NCBI RefSeq assembly: GCF_020085105.1
Contig: NC_058055.1
Coordinates: 13,097,822-13,161,821 of the forward strand
DNA: 64,000 bases
Source of the DNA: Siniperca chuatsi
Lineage: Eukaryota; Chordata; Actinopteri; Centrarchiformes; Sinipercidae
Direction of reading: 5' to 3'
Position 1 is the first letter of the stretch; every line of letters starts with the position of its first letter. The notes beneath the pieces are model-generated. The model was given only the letters and a program-made list of their open reading frames with translations, made no database searches and was not told the origin of the DNA. Shown here in pieces: positions 22,481-34,600 of the stretch. Position numbers and translations under genes: made by a program.

Positions 22481-24751
22481 TCAGAAGCCATTTTTTGGTA
22501 GTCCGGACGAGGCCGCTCTCAGCCTGCCAGCATACCTGGGATTCGTGATGGGCCAGCCAGGGTAAGTCTCTCTTTGCACTGTGCTAAACTCGATCCTGTG
22601 AACCAAAACACACTGCCACTGATGAGCTGCTCTCATAAAGCTATTACAGACTGTGATACTGACAAACTCGCTCTCACCTGAAAGCAGGGTTGATGCCGAT
22701 GTTGTCTGGCTGTGGGAAGGCAGGTGTTCGCCTCCTGCGGCACGAGGACGGGGGAGGGAAATCCTTCTGATACTGAGACTGCATCCCTGTTGTATCTTGT
22801 TCATTTTTCACAGCTGTTGACCCCATCTGATCATGGTTGCCTTCTAGCTCGTCCTCCCCTGGTTCCCCGTCCCTGTTGCTGTTTCCTCCTCCTGTTTGTC
22901 TCGAGGATGTGGGATGAGAACGGTGGGAGTCCTGCTGTGTGTTGTGGGCGATATGGTCTCCTGAAGGGCAATCATAACCTTGGTATGGGTTTAATTTCAT
23001 ACACAGTAATGAAATATGCTGTGAAACATCCCATCTTTGTGTCTAAAACATAATGCAACTGTTGACGCATCCCAAAAGTGTCAGCGGCAGTGAAGTTGTC
23101 TTGTACTTTCTTAATCAAAGGCTTAGAATTCAGCTTAAAGATTTTGTACAGTATGTGGTATCTTCTGTCCTAAATATGTTATTTTATGTAAATGTTAAGC
23201 CTGGAGAGAATCACCTTACGATATGATACTAGTCGTCTTTCATTTCAATAAATGCTCTGTTTTGAAGTATAATCATTTTCATACCATTTTAATTATGAAC
23301 CTGTAATGTTACATCTTAATAGCAATTTTAGACTAGATTTACATTTACATTAAGACTAAATGCTACAACCTATTAGTTCAGCCAGTACTTTGCTGGCAAT
23401 GTTTAGCAATTAATAAAAATGTATTTGGGTCAGTAAAATCCCAAAAAAGTAACAGTATTTTAACGTTTAACCTTATATGGATGTTTTACTTTTATACTGT
23501 ATTATTATTATTTCAGTGTAATGACAGTGTAGTAATTATATTGCAGGATGACTGATTAAACCTTTAAATGAAAGAAAAAGCTCATAAATCACTTTCCTAA
23601 TTTCCGCCCTCACACACACACACACACACACAGCCCAAACCTTTTTCAAAACACACACATTTATCCACTAAACACAACACACTGCATGGCATGCCCGTTT
23701 TCAGCACTGAAACACTCATATGTCCACACAAACACAACTCACGGCTTATCTTAAAACAGATAAGATGAGTTTACTCTCTAGGTTGAGACTGCAGACCTTT
23801 GCCTCCGTCTTGTTGTGGGACGGGTCTAAAGCAGAAAGCTTCTCGTGATGTGGTCTCCATCTTGGCAGGAGTGTCCGGGTAGAGAAGAAATCCTAGGGAA
23901 GTCGGGACATAACAGGGTAAAAAGCGGGCTTTAAAAGTGCCGGATTATAGGAAAACAAAGTTTTAGACCGTTTTCTTAGTTTTGTTATTGTTGTTTTCAA
24001 AAAAATGTCTTTTTAACAAACTATTGTTTTTACTGGAGTAATTCCAGTTAACACATCACAGCTGAACTAACTTCACTTAACCTTTGCTGAAATCCTTCGA
24101 ATCAGGCATCTTTATTATAGTGTTTGAGCTGGAAATCCCCCCAAAGCCAGGCCCATTTACTTTGAACACAGCAAAAATAACAATAACACTCAGTCGTTCA
24201 CACCAAACGGATATATGTAATAAGAATACGTTTTATTTTTATTTTTCCTGCAAAACTACAGAAATAGTGATAACCTTGGATGTTTTAGTTATTCTTCTAG
24301 TGGGAATCTAGATATTTTGTCTACTTAATCTTCTATTTACTCAAACCTTTTATTGTTTCAGTTGTCTTATCATTAAGGCCACCAGTCTTCAAATCTATTC
24401 AGTAAACCACATTTATTTGCAAAACACTATGAGAGCATTGGGACTACACCGTCTTACTATGAAGAGCAATTTTCCTACCTGAACCACAATATAACTGAAC
24501 AACAAAATCTCATGAATACAGAATCACGAACTCTGTCTGGCGCTGGGCCTGACGAGCAACAAACCTTTACCTGCCACTGTCGGTGGTTCCCCCCTGTAGG
24601 GTCGACAATCCATAAATAATTCATGGTGGCGACTGGGGTGTCGTAGGTTGGCATTTTTGATGAACATTTTGTCTGTTGGCCCCTGACTGTGCTGTTGGCT
24701 CACTGGCATCACCAGCAGCTCTGAATCTTTTGGTGTCTGGTACAACAAATA
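22481..24751 (-). CDS. Unidentified protein, 3' four exons (204 residues)
   Basis: Four exons on minus: 24571-24751, 23797-23892, 22678-22960 and 22481-22535. All borders are GT-AG, incoming and outgoing phases agree at all three junctions (1, 1, 2), and the chain ends at TGA 22481-22483. The peptide opens YLLYQTPKDSELLVMPV and passes through MFIKNANLRHPSRHHELF, CRPYRGEPPTVAG, GFLLYPDTPAKMETTSREAF and CFRPVPQQDGG. A polar, Gln/Ser/Arg-rich stretch follows, then QPDNIGINPAFRYAGRL, and the end is GLPKNGF. There is no membrane segment or recognised domain. The donor after 23797 (gtctgc) is weak, the others good. I do not recognise the family. Short Thr/Tyr/Phe-rich phrases like these occur in axonemal microtubule-inner proteins, but that is only an impression. 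The 5' end is not found; a possible further exon is listed at 25353-25467. Confidence 0.6.
23610..23632 (+). repeat. (CA)n microsatellite
   Basis: A short CA run in an intron of the unidentified minus-strand gene. Confidence 0.9.
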
Positions 24752-25352
24752 CTGTAAAAATGACCACAGGTTTGGTGTATTCAGTAGTAGTAGAAAGTAG
24801 AAACAGTTGTTGCAAGGATTAAAAACATCACAATGTGTATGTATTTCAAATAACAACCAGTATAAAGCCTAAAACAGCCATGAGGAGAGTTATTTACTGT
24901 ATTTCTTACCTTACATGTAGAAAAATTACAAGATGTGGTGCAATTCTGCAGTGTTTCCCTATAATGTCTACATTTCTCTGTACTGTGTGTATGTGTGTAA
25001 AGCTATACACAGAGCTTGTTTACTGCAGTAGTCATGGTGTTCTATTCTTCTCCAGTGAGTGACAGATACAGTAGTTACCAACTGAGACAATACAGCAGCT
25101 GGACCACCAACAGAGAGTGGAAACTTTGCGGTGGCTGCTTGGACAGGCGGTTTTAAAGGGGAACATGGTTCAGTATGAAAGGTTTTGAAGTTGGTTGTGA
25201 TGTAACTGGGGAACAAAACCAAAAAAAAAAAAGACACTTCTCAGCAAGCTAGAAGTGCTGAGTTGAGCCTGTTCCCGAGGTCTAAACTGTCTTGCATCAG
25301 TGACTCAAGTAAGATGTACAAGTATAATTGTGTTTAGTCAGAAAAAGAAAAC

Positions 25353-25467
25353 ATGTCGTCTATTCAGTGGTTGCCCCGAAGCATTTGGCCAGCACTCAGC
25401 AATGCACTGTGCCTCCCAGTGTTCAGCTGGCATAAATCCCAACTGTATTTCTTTCACATTAGAGGGC
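25353..25467 (-). other. Possible upstream exon of the unidentified minus-strand gene
   Basis: An open 115-base stretch on minus follows an AG and would end in phase 0, which fits the exon at 24571-24751. Its peptide includes VKEIQLGFMPAEHWEAQC. The donor (gttttc) is poor and the acceptor has a weak pyrimidine tract. The plus strand is also open here, so this is only a candidate. Confidence 0.25.
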
Positions 25468-26119
25468 CTGTTTTGGCTTGTAAATTTTCAGTAGGGAACC
25501 TTATACTTGTATACTTGTACGTAAATCATTTTACCTAATGGATTTTAAGTGCGAGACTGTCCCTGCAAACTTGAAAGTCTTTCATTCATAATATAGTCTA
25601 GTTTATGTGAGTTGTGGGCTGAAGAAGGTCAGATATAATTTTAACCTTATCTGGCAAAGACTTAGTATTGTGTGTGTGCATATTTTCACCAGAGTGTGTG
25701 AGTGTTATGAATTATATCCTAGTACAGCGACAGCTCATAATAGGGTAAAAGATAAGATTCATATCTTATCTTTTGACAAACTAATCTCATTCATGATTTA
25801 GGTATCCACTTAATCTCCCTGCACAAGATAAAAAAAACAATAGATACAAATTTTACAAACACTTTGACAGCTATTTATATGAAATTGTATAATACTATCA
25901 CTTCAGGGAAACACAGTATTGAACTCCTACTTTTATCTTTATTTTTATTCCCCTGGACATTTTTTTGACACACTCCTACTTTGTAATAAAAACTTAATTC
26001 AAACTTTAAAATGTTCAGCTTCTTTAGGTGATGTGCTTCTATTCAAAACTTTGATATATTTTATACTTTTTAAAATATTCAACTTTCTTCCCATAGAAAT
26101 GAATCAGTGGAACAGTCAG

Positions 26120-26470
26120 TTGGTCATAATTCAAACTCCCCTAAGACTTACACTTCAAGAGATGTGTCAGTTGTTTTTTAAGTGCTTACACTTAAGTCGA
26201 CACTTCAATTGACATAATTTTTCAGTTTTTACTCTTATCTGACACTTGAACTGACTGACTATAACGACTTACATTTCGACTGACATGTCTTGCTTCTTTT
26301 ATCACCCAGCATCCAACTGACATTTCAGTTATTTTCAGTTCTTACACTAAAACTGACTCTTCAATTCCTTTCAGCACTTTCACTTCAACTTAATTTAGTG
26401 CTTGCACTTTGACTGAAATGTCAGCTCTTCTTTCAGTACTGCCACTGTCTCGACTTAATTTGCTTTAATT
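26120..26470. repeat. Degenerate minisatellite, 'acttcaactgaca' type
   Basis: Around a dozen or more imperfect copies of a roughly 12-25 base unit built on cacttcaactgacattcag and its variants (tcagttcttacactt, gacacttcaattgac) lie here in a row. Unit length and sequence drift strongly, so the array is old. It ends about 230 bases left of the X-box at 26697. Confidence 0.65.
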
Positions 26471-26639
26471 TTTTCAACTTTAACTATTACTGCCATCCAA
26501 AGACATAAAAAGCCCCAAAACGTAATATGTAATAATATATTATTATTTATTTACTACAAATTATTATTATCATTATTTTTGTTGTGTTTGTTGTTGTTAT
26601 TGTTATATACAGATGCAGTCCTGATTTTGTTATTATTAA

Positions 26640-27149
26640 TATGACGGATTTAGCTAACTTTGCACTGATTTCAGCACGCGCCAGCAGGAGTCTCTCGTTC
26701 CCATAGTAACAAGCCTTCATTCAGAGCCGTGTGTAGACAGAGTTAGCAACACAGTCTTTGCCGACAGCTTTGATTCGTCCAAAATTAAGCTCTACTGCTT
26801 TCTTTCCGCGACTGATGGTGTTTTATGTATCGACTAAAAAGTCACCAAGAAGTCAAAGCGACGTTATATTGGAATATATTGATTTTAAAAGGTGAGAGAA
26901 GCAGAGGAGTGCTCGTCGTATAGCCTAGCCAAGCGCTCTCTGTCAGAGACTCTGCTGTGTTTCAGTGTCCGGAAGTTCTGAGGGGAAAAAACTGAGAAAG
27001 GCATGAAAAAAGCGAGCTGGAAGAAACTTCTGACCAGTTTTCTCCGAGCACACTGAAACACTATTTTGTCTCGTAAATCTCACCGAGGGGGGCAGATAAC
27101 GCGTCTTACTTTAGTCTTCTAATAATTAGCTGTGTGCATTCATTTATCG
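26640..27149. promoter_or_regulatory. arhgap42: arhgap42 promoter and 5' UTR, possibly bidirectional
   Basis: CpG frequency rises here and the 450 bases before the arhgap42 ATG lack long frames, as expected for a leader. The segment contains an X-box at 26697-26710. The unidentified minus-strand gene lies immediately to the left, so a shared promoter is possible. No TATA box is evident. Confidence 0.45.
26697..26710 (+). promoter_or_regulatory. Perfect RFX X-box motif
   Basis: GTTCCCATAGTAAC fits the RFX consensus RYYNYYATRRNRAC at all 14 positions. X-boxes bind RFX factors and mark promoters of ciliary genes. A neighbouring ciliary gene would fit better on the minus strand than arhgap42. 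Confidence 0.55.
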
Positions 27150-30100
27150 ATGGGTCTGCCGACGCTGGAGTTTAGTGATTCTTTCCTGGACAGTCCGGAG
27201 TTCAGAGAGCGACTGCAGTGCCATGAGATAGAGCTGGAGCGTACCAATAGGTTTATAAAAGACCTCATCAAAGATGGAAACATGCTCGTATCTGCCTTCA
27301 GAAGTAAGTACACGCTGTTTAATAATTTCTTTTCGGGGTAATAATGCGTGTTACAGTAAGTTACTCAACCACTTGCATAGTCTGCTGCTTGATAACAGAG
27401 GGCAACGCAGGGCCATCAATTCAGAGCCAGTGTTAAGTTTACATTAGACTTAGTTAATAGTTTATTACCTTTAATTGTGTTTGGGTGGTAAGGGCAGCAC
27501 CGTTAGGTAGTATTGGCTATAGTATTGCCCCCCCCACACACACACACACTGGACCATGGCTATGTTATTTCAGAGCAATGAAAGCCACTTGCACAAACCT
27601 CAGTCAGATAAAGGATCAATGATTCAGGCAGACTAGACTAACATATTCAACTACACAACCCCTCTGCCCCTGCACTCTATCTGATACTAGGGAGAGGGGG
27701 GATGGCAGGTTAACAAGAGGGATATATTTTGGTCATTTTGCTAACAAGGGGGATGGCATCCCCCCTCAAGTTGCCTACTGTCCATGTCCTATTGATGCCA
27801 CTTGATTAGGTGTAACATAAAGAGGACAAAAGATCACATGTTTCCTTTTTATCAATAGTGAGAATTTTCAGCAAAATTGTTGTGACTTTATCGATGTAAG
27901 TCAGCTTTACAATAAGGTATCTGTGCTGTCACATAATGGTTCTAGACTAACACAGAGCAAGGCTGGATTATCAAAGGGGCAAAGCAGACAACTGCCCCAA
28001 AACTCCAGGGGCCCCCAAAAACTGCAGGCTTACGGTGTGTCAACTGGTTTGTGCTATTTCATTGAACATTTTTGCTCTAGCACCCCTACTTAGCAGGCTA
28101 ATACAACCATGAGACAGACTGACAAAGAGTTAACTAATAGCATTGCATGCAATAAGGTGTACAGCTTTGTAATGACCATATATTAAAATGGGGTCTGTTC
28201 TAGTACCTTCAGCAAAAGACTCATCCCCCCAAATGGCACCACAGAGCACCACAGGAAGTCATTCCTGCCTGTGGCCATCAAACTCTTTAACTCCTCCCTC
28301 TGAGTGTTAGCCTGTATGACCCTCAGTCATTAAACTGGACATTGATCATTACATCTCTGCAATACTTGACATAATTGTGCAATATTATGTGTTAATACCC
28401 CTGCGCAATATTTTAGTTTAAAATTCCCTATTTATTGATATTGATATTTATTCATACCTCTAATACTGCTGTGCAATATCCTCCGTCTCATTATAACCTT
28501 AATAAGCTACACTTAACTTGACAGTTCATGCACTTATACCTTATACCTTATACCGTATTATTATCATCAACCGGTAAACCCACTTGGTACTTCACACTTA
28601 TTTTATTTTATACTTATACCCACTTGGTACTTAATTTATTTTTTGACCTGTATTATAGTGTATTGTATTTTTTGCTTAGTACTTCTATTCCTGTGTGTGC
28701 TGACGTAAAGGCGAGCTGCTGTAACAAAAGAGTTTCCCCTCGGGGATCAATAAAGTATTTCTGATTCTGATTCTGATTCTGGTTCTGATTTACATTTTCT
28801 CTCTGTATCATTAATGATTACATAATAAGACATTTAATATCTATTCATGAAGGGGGAGTTTATTTGGTACCTTCTTATGACTAAAAATAGGAGCACAACA
28901 AACAGATATTTGGTTGAGAGAAAATCTATTATAAAATGCATTTATGTTGGTGTTTAACTGCTGTACAGTTCAATGGTGGCTGTCATATTCATATATTATC
29001 AGCTGATGAAGACTTTCAAAAAGCAGGTACCTCCCATTTGTTTGGAGTTTCTTTTGATCACCTCAGACACACCTACGCTTTGTGGCTGCCTGCGGTTTCT
29101 TTGGCTCACCTGCTGGTTGACTGGCGCCTGCTGTACACACAGATGATGCTGAGTGTGTTCGACTGTTCTGTGACCACACAGGGGTGAAACATCACGATCA
29201 CTGCATTGTTTACCTTAACAGGTCCAACTGTGTACAGAACACTGGCGTCTCAGTCACCAGAGCCACCACTATATGATATTACCATGAGATGCTGATGCTA
29301 TGCTAACATTTATTACCTTTTCTGACAGGAATTCTCTTCCCAATGGAAAGCCTTTTAAAAATCTGGTAGAGTTTTCAGTGTGTTCATCTCACATCACTGT
29401 TTTTAGTGCAGAAAGTGGGATTTTCAGACTGAAAATCTTAATAAAAAAATTAATAAAAATAAGTGGAACACATTAAAGTTTTGAAGGCATCCCACCGCAA
29501 ACTCTTTGCATTAACACAGTCCAACATCACTAAACGGAAACATGCAGAGTACAGTAAATAGACTGCGGTAAGTTAAGATATTCGAACACAATTGTTTTTT
29601 TACCCTATAAATGACAGGTGTATTGACATGAATAATTTATCTTTTCTGTCTTCCAGCTGATAATAATTAAAAAGCAGCCCTGCTTTTCCCTGTGTCTACA
29701 AACATCACTGATGTAAACAGACCTTTTACAGCATCAGAAAAATTAATAATAATGATTTAGTTGTTCTCAAATGCTAATACTTATATGACAAGTCCTGTCA
29801 ATCAGTTTAGTCCACATCTTGTGCTTTTAAATAACAATATGGATACAACCTAATATAAGTGTCCAGCATAGGATGAAGCTGTGCCTTTGTCTTTCATGCA
29901 TTGAACCTGACCACATCTCTTTTTACTGATCTCTGGGCACTAATCAAGCATGTTAAGAGTTTCCCCTCGGGGATCAATAAAGTATTTCTGAGGTTGAAGG
30001 GTATGGGTGTGTGAGAGAAAGAATGCAGCCTTGTGGTGCCGACAGTTCACACACCTTAGAGAATAAAAGGTGGTATTAAACACTATTATTGGAGTGTTGT

Positions 30101-31399
30101 TTGGACATGTAAACACAGTTGTCTGAGACTAAGGCTGTCAAGTGGAGTTTGCTGCAGGGTGCGGCCGTTTGTTTACATCAACCTTTGACACCTCATGTCT
30201 TGGCAGTGGATGCTATGCAAGAGTCTCGTAGGTAAATACATTAGTAGTTTATTACAGGAGGGAATAAATAATGCTGCTCATAGCCTGTGGGGTAATTTAC
30301 ATTGTTTTGGACCAATAATTGTAGCATGCAAACTCATGCCAAGAGCATTCTTGTGCATAATGTGAAAATAGTGAAATTATATTAGTCATAAGTGATGGCA
30401 ATAATTTAATTATTGTACCTGTTTTAAGTGACTGAATGAACTTCTCTCTGTCTTTCTCAGGTCTTTCTCTTGCTGTTCAACGGTTCTCTCAGTCTCTACA
30501 GGAGTTCCAGCTTGAGTGTATTGGAGATGCTGAGACTGATGATGAGATCAATATAGGTGAGACGAAACTGTCCCTTATGATCTAGAAAACTAGGAGTTGA
30601 GGCTTTAATATATGTTCAGTCTATCCACATTTGAGTTGTGTAATTTCTTTTGCAGCTCAGTCCTTGAAGGAGTTCTCTCAGCTCTTGAGCACCATGGAAG
30701 AGGAGAGGAAACGGCTGGTAAGAGAACTTGTGTTTGTGTAAGAGAGGGATGGAGAGAGAAAAGAAAGAGAAAACCAAAATGCAGGTGCTGTACGCTTTTT
30801 AAAATATACTAAGGAAAGTTTCAAAATTGAGGACATTTTGTTGTGACATTTAAAAGATTTTGACATTTCAGACTTTATTTGTCTCTATACATCATCCTTC
30901 TCTGCAATATACATTTATTCTATCAGGAACAGAAACCACAGACTTCTAAAGGGCTTTAATACACATTAGACCAAAAGCCCCTTCTAAACCAAATTGTTTT
31001 CACCTTAGTCTGAACCATTAGTTTCCTTTGACTGTTGTCCACCAGTTGTTTCACACTCACGCTATTTCTTCACTTCAAGTGCATTACACATACACCTTTG
31101 CCAGCGTCATCGAGATTTCTGTCTTTGTCTGGCACCTTCACTTGATTCACCACACTGACTTCCTCAAGCTCTTGTCCCAATCTGGTTTTCCCACAAGTCT
31201 GATTCACGCATTTGTTTGAAAACATTGTACCAGCGGCAGTGAGTGCTCCATGGCGATTCAGAAAAACGTCTTTGACTTACAGACCCTCCATCAACCAGAG
31301 GCCTTTGTGTGAGGGTGACTGGAGTCTGGCACAGTCTGTGTGTAGGCAAACCTCTGTGCATGTGCAACGTATGTCTATAGTACGCTACTGTACCTTATG

Positions 31400-31459
<60 letters not shown>

Positions 31460-31598
31460 CGTGTGTGTGTGTGTGCCTTTGTGGCTGTGTGCATGGTCTG
31501 GTTACAGAGGAGCCATTTGGAACCTATTCTGCCAATTCCCCTGTGAGACTGAGCAGAGCCCTGACTGCCTGGGAATGTCCATAAAAGGGTCCTGTGTG

Positions 31599-31643
<45 letters not shown>

Positions 31644-31667
31644 GTGTTTGCATGTCTGCTCTCTCTC

Positions 31668-31698
<31 letters not shown>

Positions 31699-34600
31699 CT
31701 ATTTTAATTGTATGCTTTAAAACTGCAACACTGCAATTTCAGCAAATGGGAAATACCTACCTGTTCAACCTGAAAGGACTATTATTGTGATTCGACAATG
31801 ACCTTCAGTCTCTTATTGTTCACTTTCATCTATATTGTAATATGGTGGAAAAAAAGGAACGTACAAAGAAAGCAGACCTTTCTTTGGGTACTGGAGTGGA
31901 ACTGAAGTGAAGTGAAGTGAAAGTAAAGTCATGATGCAAGCTGGGAAGCTATTTAGAGTCTAATGCTTAAATCAACTAGACAGAACAAAGCAAGACATGA
32001 CAATAATAGACTCATGACTAAGAGGACCGAGACCTAATATAAACACCAGAGCTCTGTAGCTTTCCTTACTGCCTGACTCAAGTCTCAACATCAACCACAA
32101 GTTTCTCATACATACTGTACCGTCAGATGCAAAAATATTACCACAATTGTACCATAATTATTTTAGGTCTGGAGGTTTTCTTGTGAAATTTGCACATCTC
32201 ATTAGATGAAACTGTCAGCCACTGATACTGCAGTCCAACTTCACCAAGAGCACACTCTAATCTTGGTTCATGCCCCAATCGTATTGAAATGCTTTTCATC
32301 GGCCCTACCTAATTCGCAGTGTTGCTACTATTATTGGCACAAAAGCTGCTGTTTTGCCCATTTGCATCTAGATTGATAGCCATGCTAGCAGCATGCTAGG
32401 GATGGCAGTGTCGGTCTGTCAGTCTTTGGGTCGGCAGACACTTTGGTCCTGACTGATCTCAACAACTATTGGATGGATTGCCATGCCATTTTATACAGAC
32501 ATTCGTGGTGCCCAGAGGATGTATTCTAATGACATTTGTATATATTTTTTTAAATAACTCAACAACCACTGGCATGGAATTTGCTACACACATTCATGTC
32601 CCCCTCAGGATGAATTATAATAACTTTGGTGATCCCCTGCCATTCATATGTCATCAGATCAAAATTTTAATTTGTCCAATGCTTTGGCTTATGAGTTAAT
32701 ATTTTCTAAACATTCCCATCTACCTCAGCTGTAGTTTGTGTTTAGTGCTAATTAGCAAATGTGAGCATGCTAACACGCTAAACTAAGGTAGTGAACATGA
32801 TAAACATTATACCTGCTGTGCATCAACATGTTAGCACTGTCTTTGTGAGCATGTTAATGTAAGCATTTTGCTCAAAGCACTGTGCTGTGCCTAAATACAG
32901 CATCACAAAGCAATTAGCCTTGTGTTGTTTACTGTGACCTGGATAACAACCATGAGCAAGTCCAAAATTGCTCAATGGTCATAATGCTCATAATGTTGGA
33001 TAACAAGCATACAGTAAATTCATAAACTGACTGTAACTGAGGTTTGTGTCGGGTGTTACTATGATATTTGGATATTTGGACAGTTCTAGTTCAGTTCAAA
33101 ACATATTTTTAAGTAAAACATTTAAGTCACCACTGCAGCCTTTATGGAACAGTGACTGAGCTGTTGTCTTTTTTTTTGTTGTTGTTGCTGGTCTTAGTAT
33201 TTACTGTTATGACTCACTGAGGTGTCTGTTGTGTTTTCTCTGTTCCTCTGTTCCTCTCAGATCCAGAACGCTGATGATGTGTTGATCTCACCGCTCGAGA
33301 GGTTTCGTAAGGAGCAGATTGGAGCTGTTAAGGTATATCTGCAGCTGTTAGAATCAAAGGATAACTTGAAACACAAAGTAACTGAACCAGTTAACTTTTG
33401 CTTTGACTTTTTTTTACATAGAAGAATGAGGTGATATTCAAACCCTGAAGTTCAGTTCATTAAGCATCTTGCGTTCATTAGTTATCTAACACTGTGGGTG
33501 GTGATCAGACAGATCATCCTGCTCTGGTCTGGTCCCAGTCAGTCTCTCAGTCAGTAGTCAGAGAATCCAATTTATTCAGATAAACGATGGATCACAGTCC
33601 AGTGTCAGTAACAAGGTCATGGGAACGGATGCTGGGAGGCAAGACAGGGAGTGCTAGTTGAGAGGGAGAGATAGTTGAACTCAGTGAGGCAATATAAACA
33701 CAAAGCAAGTCTGGTGTCTGGTTTCAGCAGCTGTCTCAAGTCTTATACAGTAATTCAGTTTACCTCATTTTTTCCCTTCACTCTCTCTCAGACCGAATTA
33801 AGCAGAAATACTAGTATCATGCAGAAGCCAGGGTTTTAAAATAAACAGAAATGGTCACAACTATGACTAACCGTGAAAGTGAAATCACAGCCAGCCTGCA
33901 GAATGTAGCAGGAGTGTGTGAGCAGTACATCCTCACACTGATGTTGTTGAGCAAGAAAGAGTGGTTGGACATGTGGAGTTTGGAGCTGCAGCTGTTATGG
34001 AAAATAAGTGTTCATTCTTTGTTCTTCATTTAGACTATTATTGGTCCCACTGCACTTCGTCATAGCAATTTTGGTCCCTCAAGGCTGGTTAACTCATCCC
34101 AAAAGCCATACAGAGATGTTGAACAGGTATTTGCAGGGGTGCAGCAACATCACAGCAGATTAGTGTCATTTCTGTATTTTTAGCCAAGCTAGCAGCATGG
34201 CTCTAGGGATAGCAATGCTGGTCTGACAGTCAGTTGGACCGTCATTTTGATCCAGACTGAATTGGATGAATTGCCTTGAAATTTGGTACAGACATTCATG
34301 GTCCCCACAGGATAAATCTTACTGACTTTGGTGATCCCTGAACTTCACGATTCAGAATGAAATAGCTTGACAGTTATTGGATGGATTTCTGTGACATTTG
34401 TAACTTACAAAGTAATATCCCAATACTTGGGATAGTGGTTTATGACCTGATACCTGCAAAACTAATGACCTTCCAGTCAGCCCCAGCTGTACTTTGTGGA
34501 TACTAACAAGCTGTGTGTTAGTGTTAGTGTAGTCACAGTGAGTGTCACAGCGGGGTCGTACCTATGTTCCCTGGGTCATATGTTCCCCAGATTTATGTGG

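Noticed and set aside
22490-22562. Plus-strand exon reading PFFGSPDEAALSLPAYLGF
   Set aside because: Open and flanked by AG/GT on plus, but no partner exon on plus, while the minus-strand exon chain fits phase and ends at a stop.
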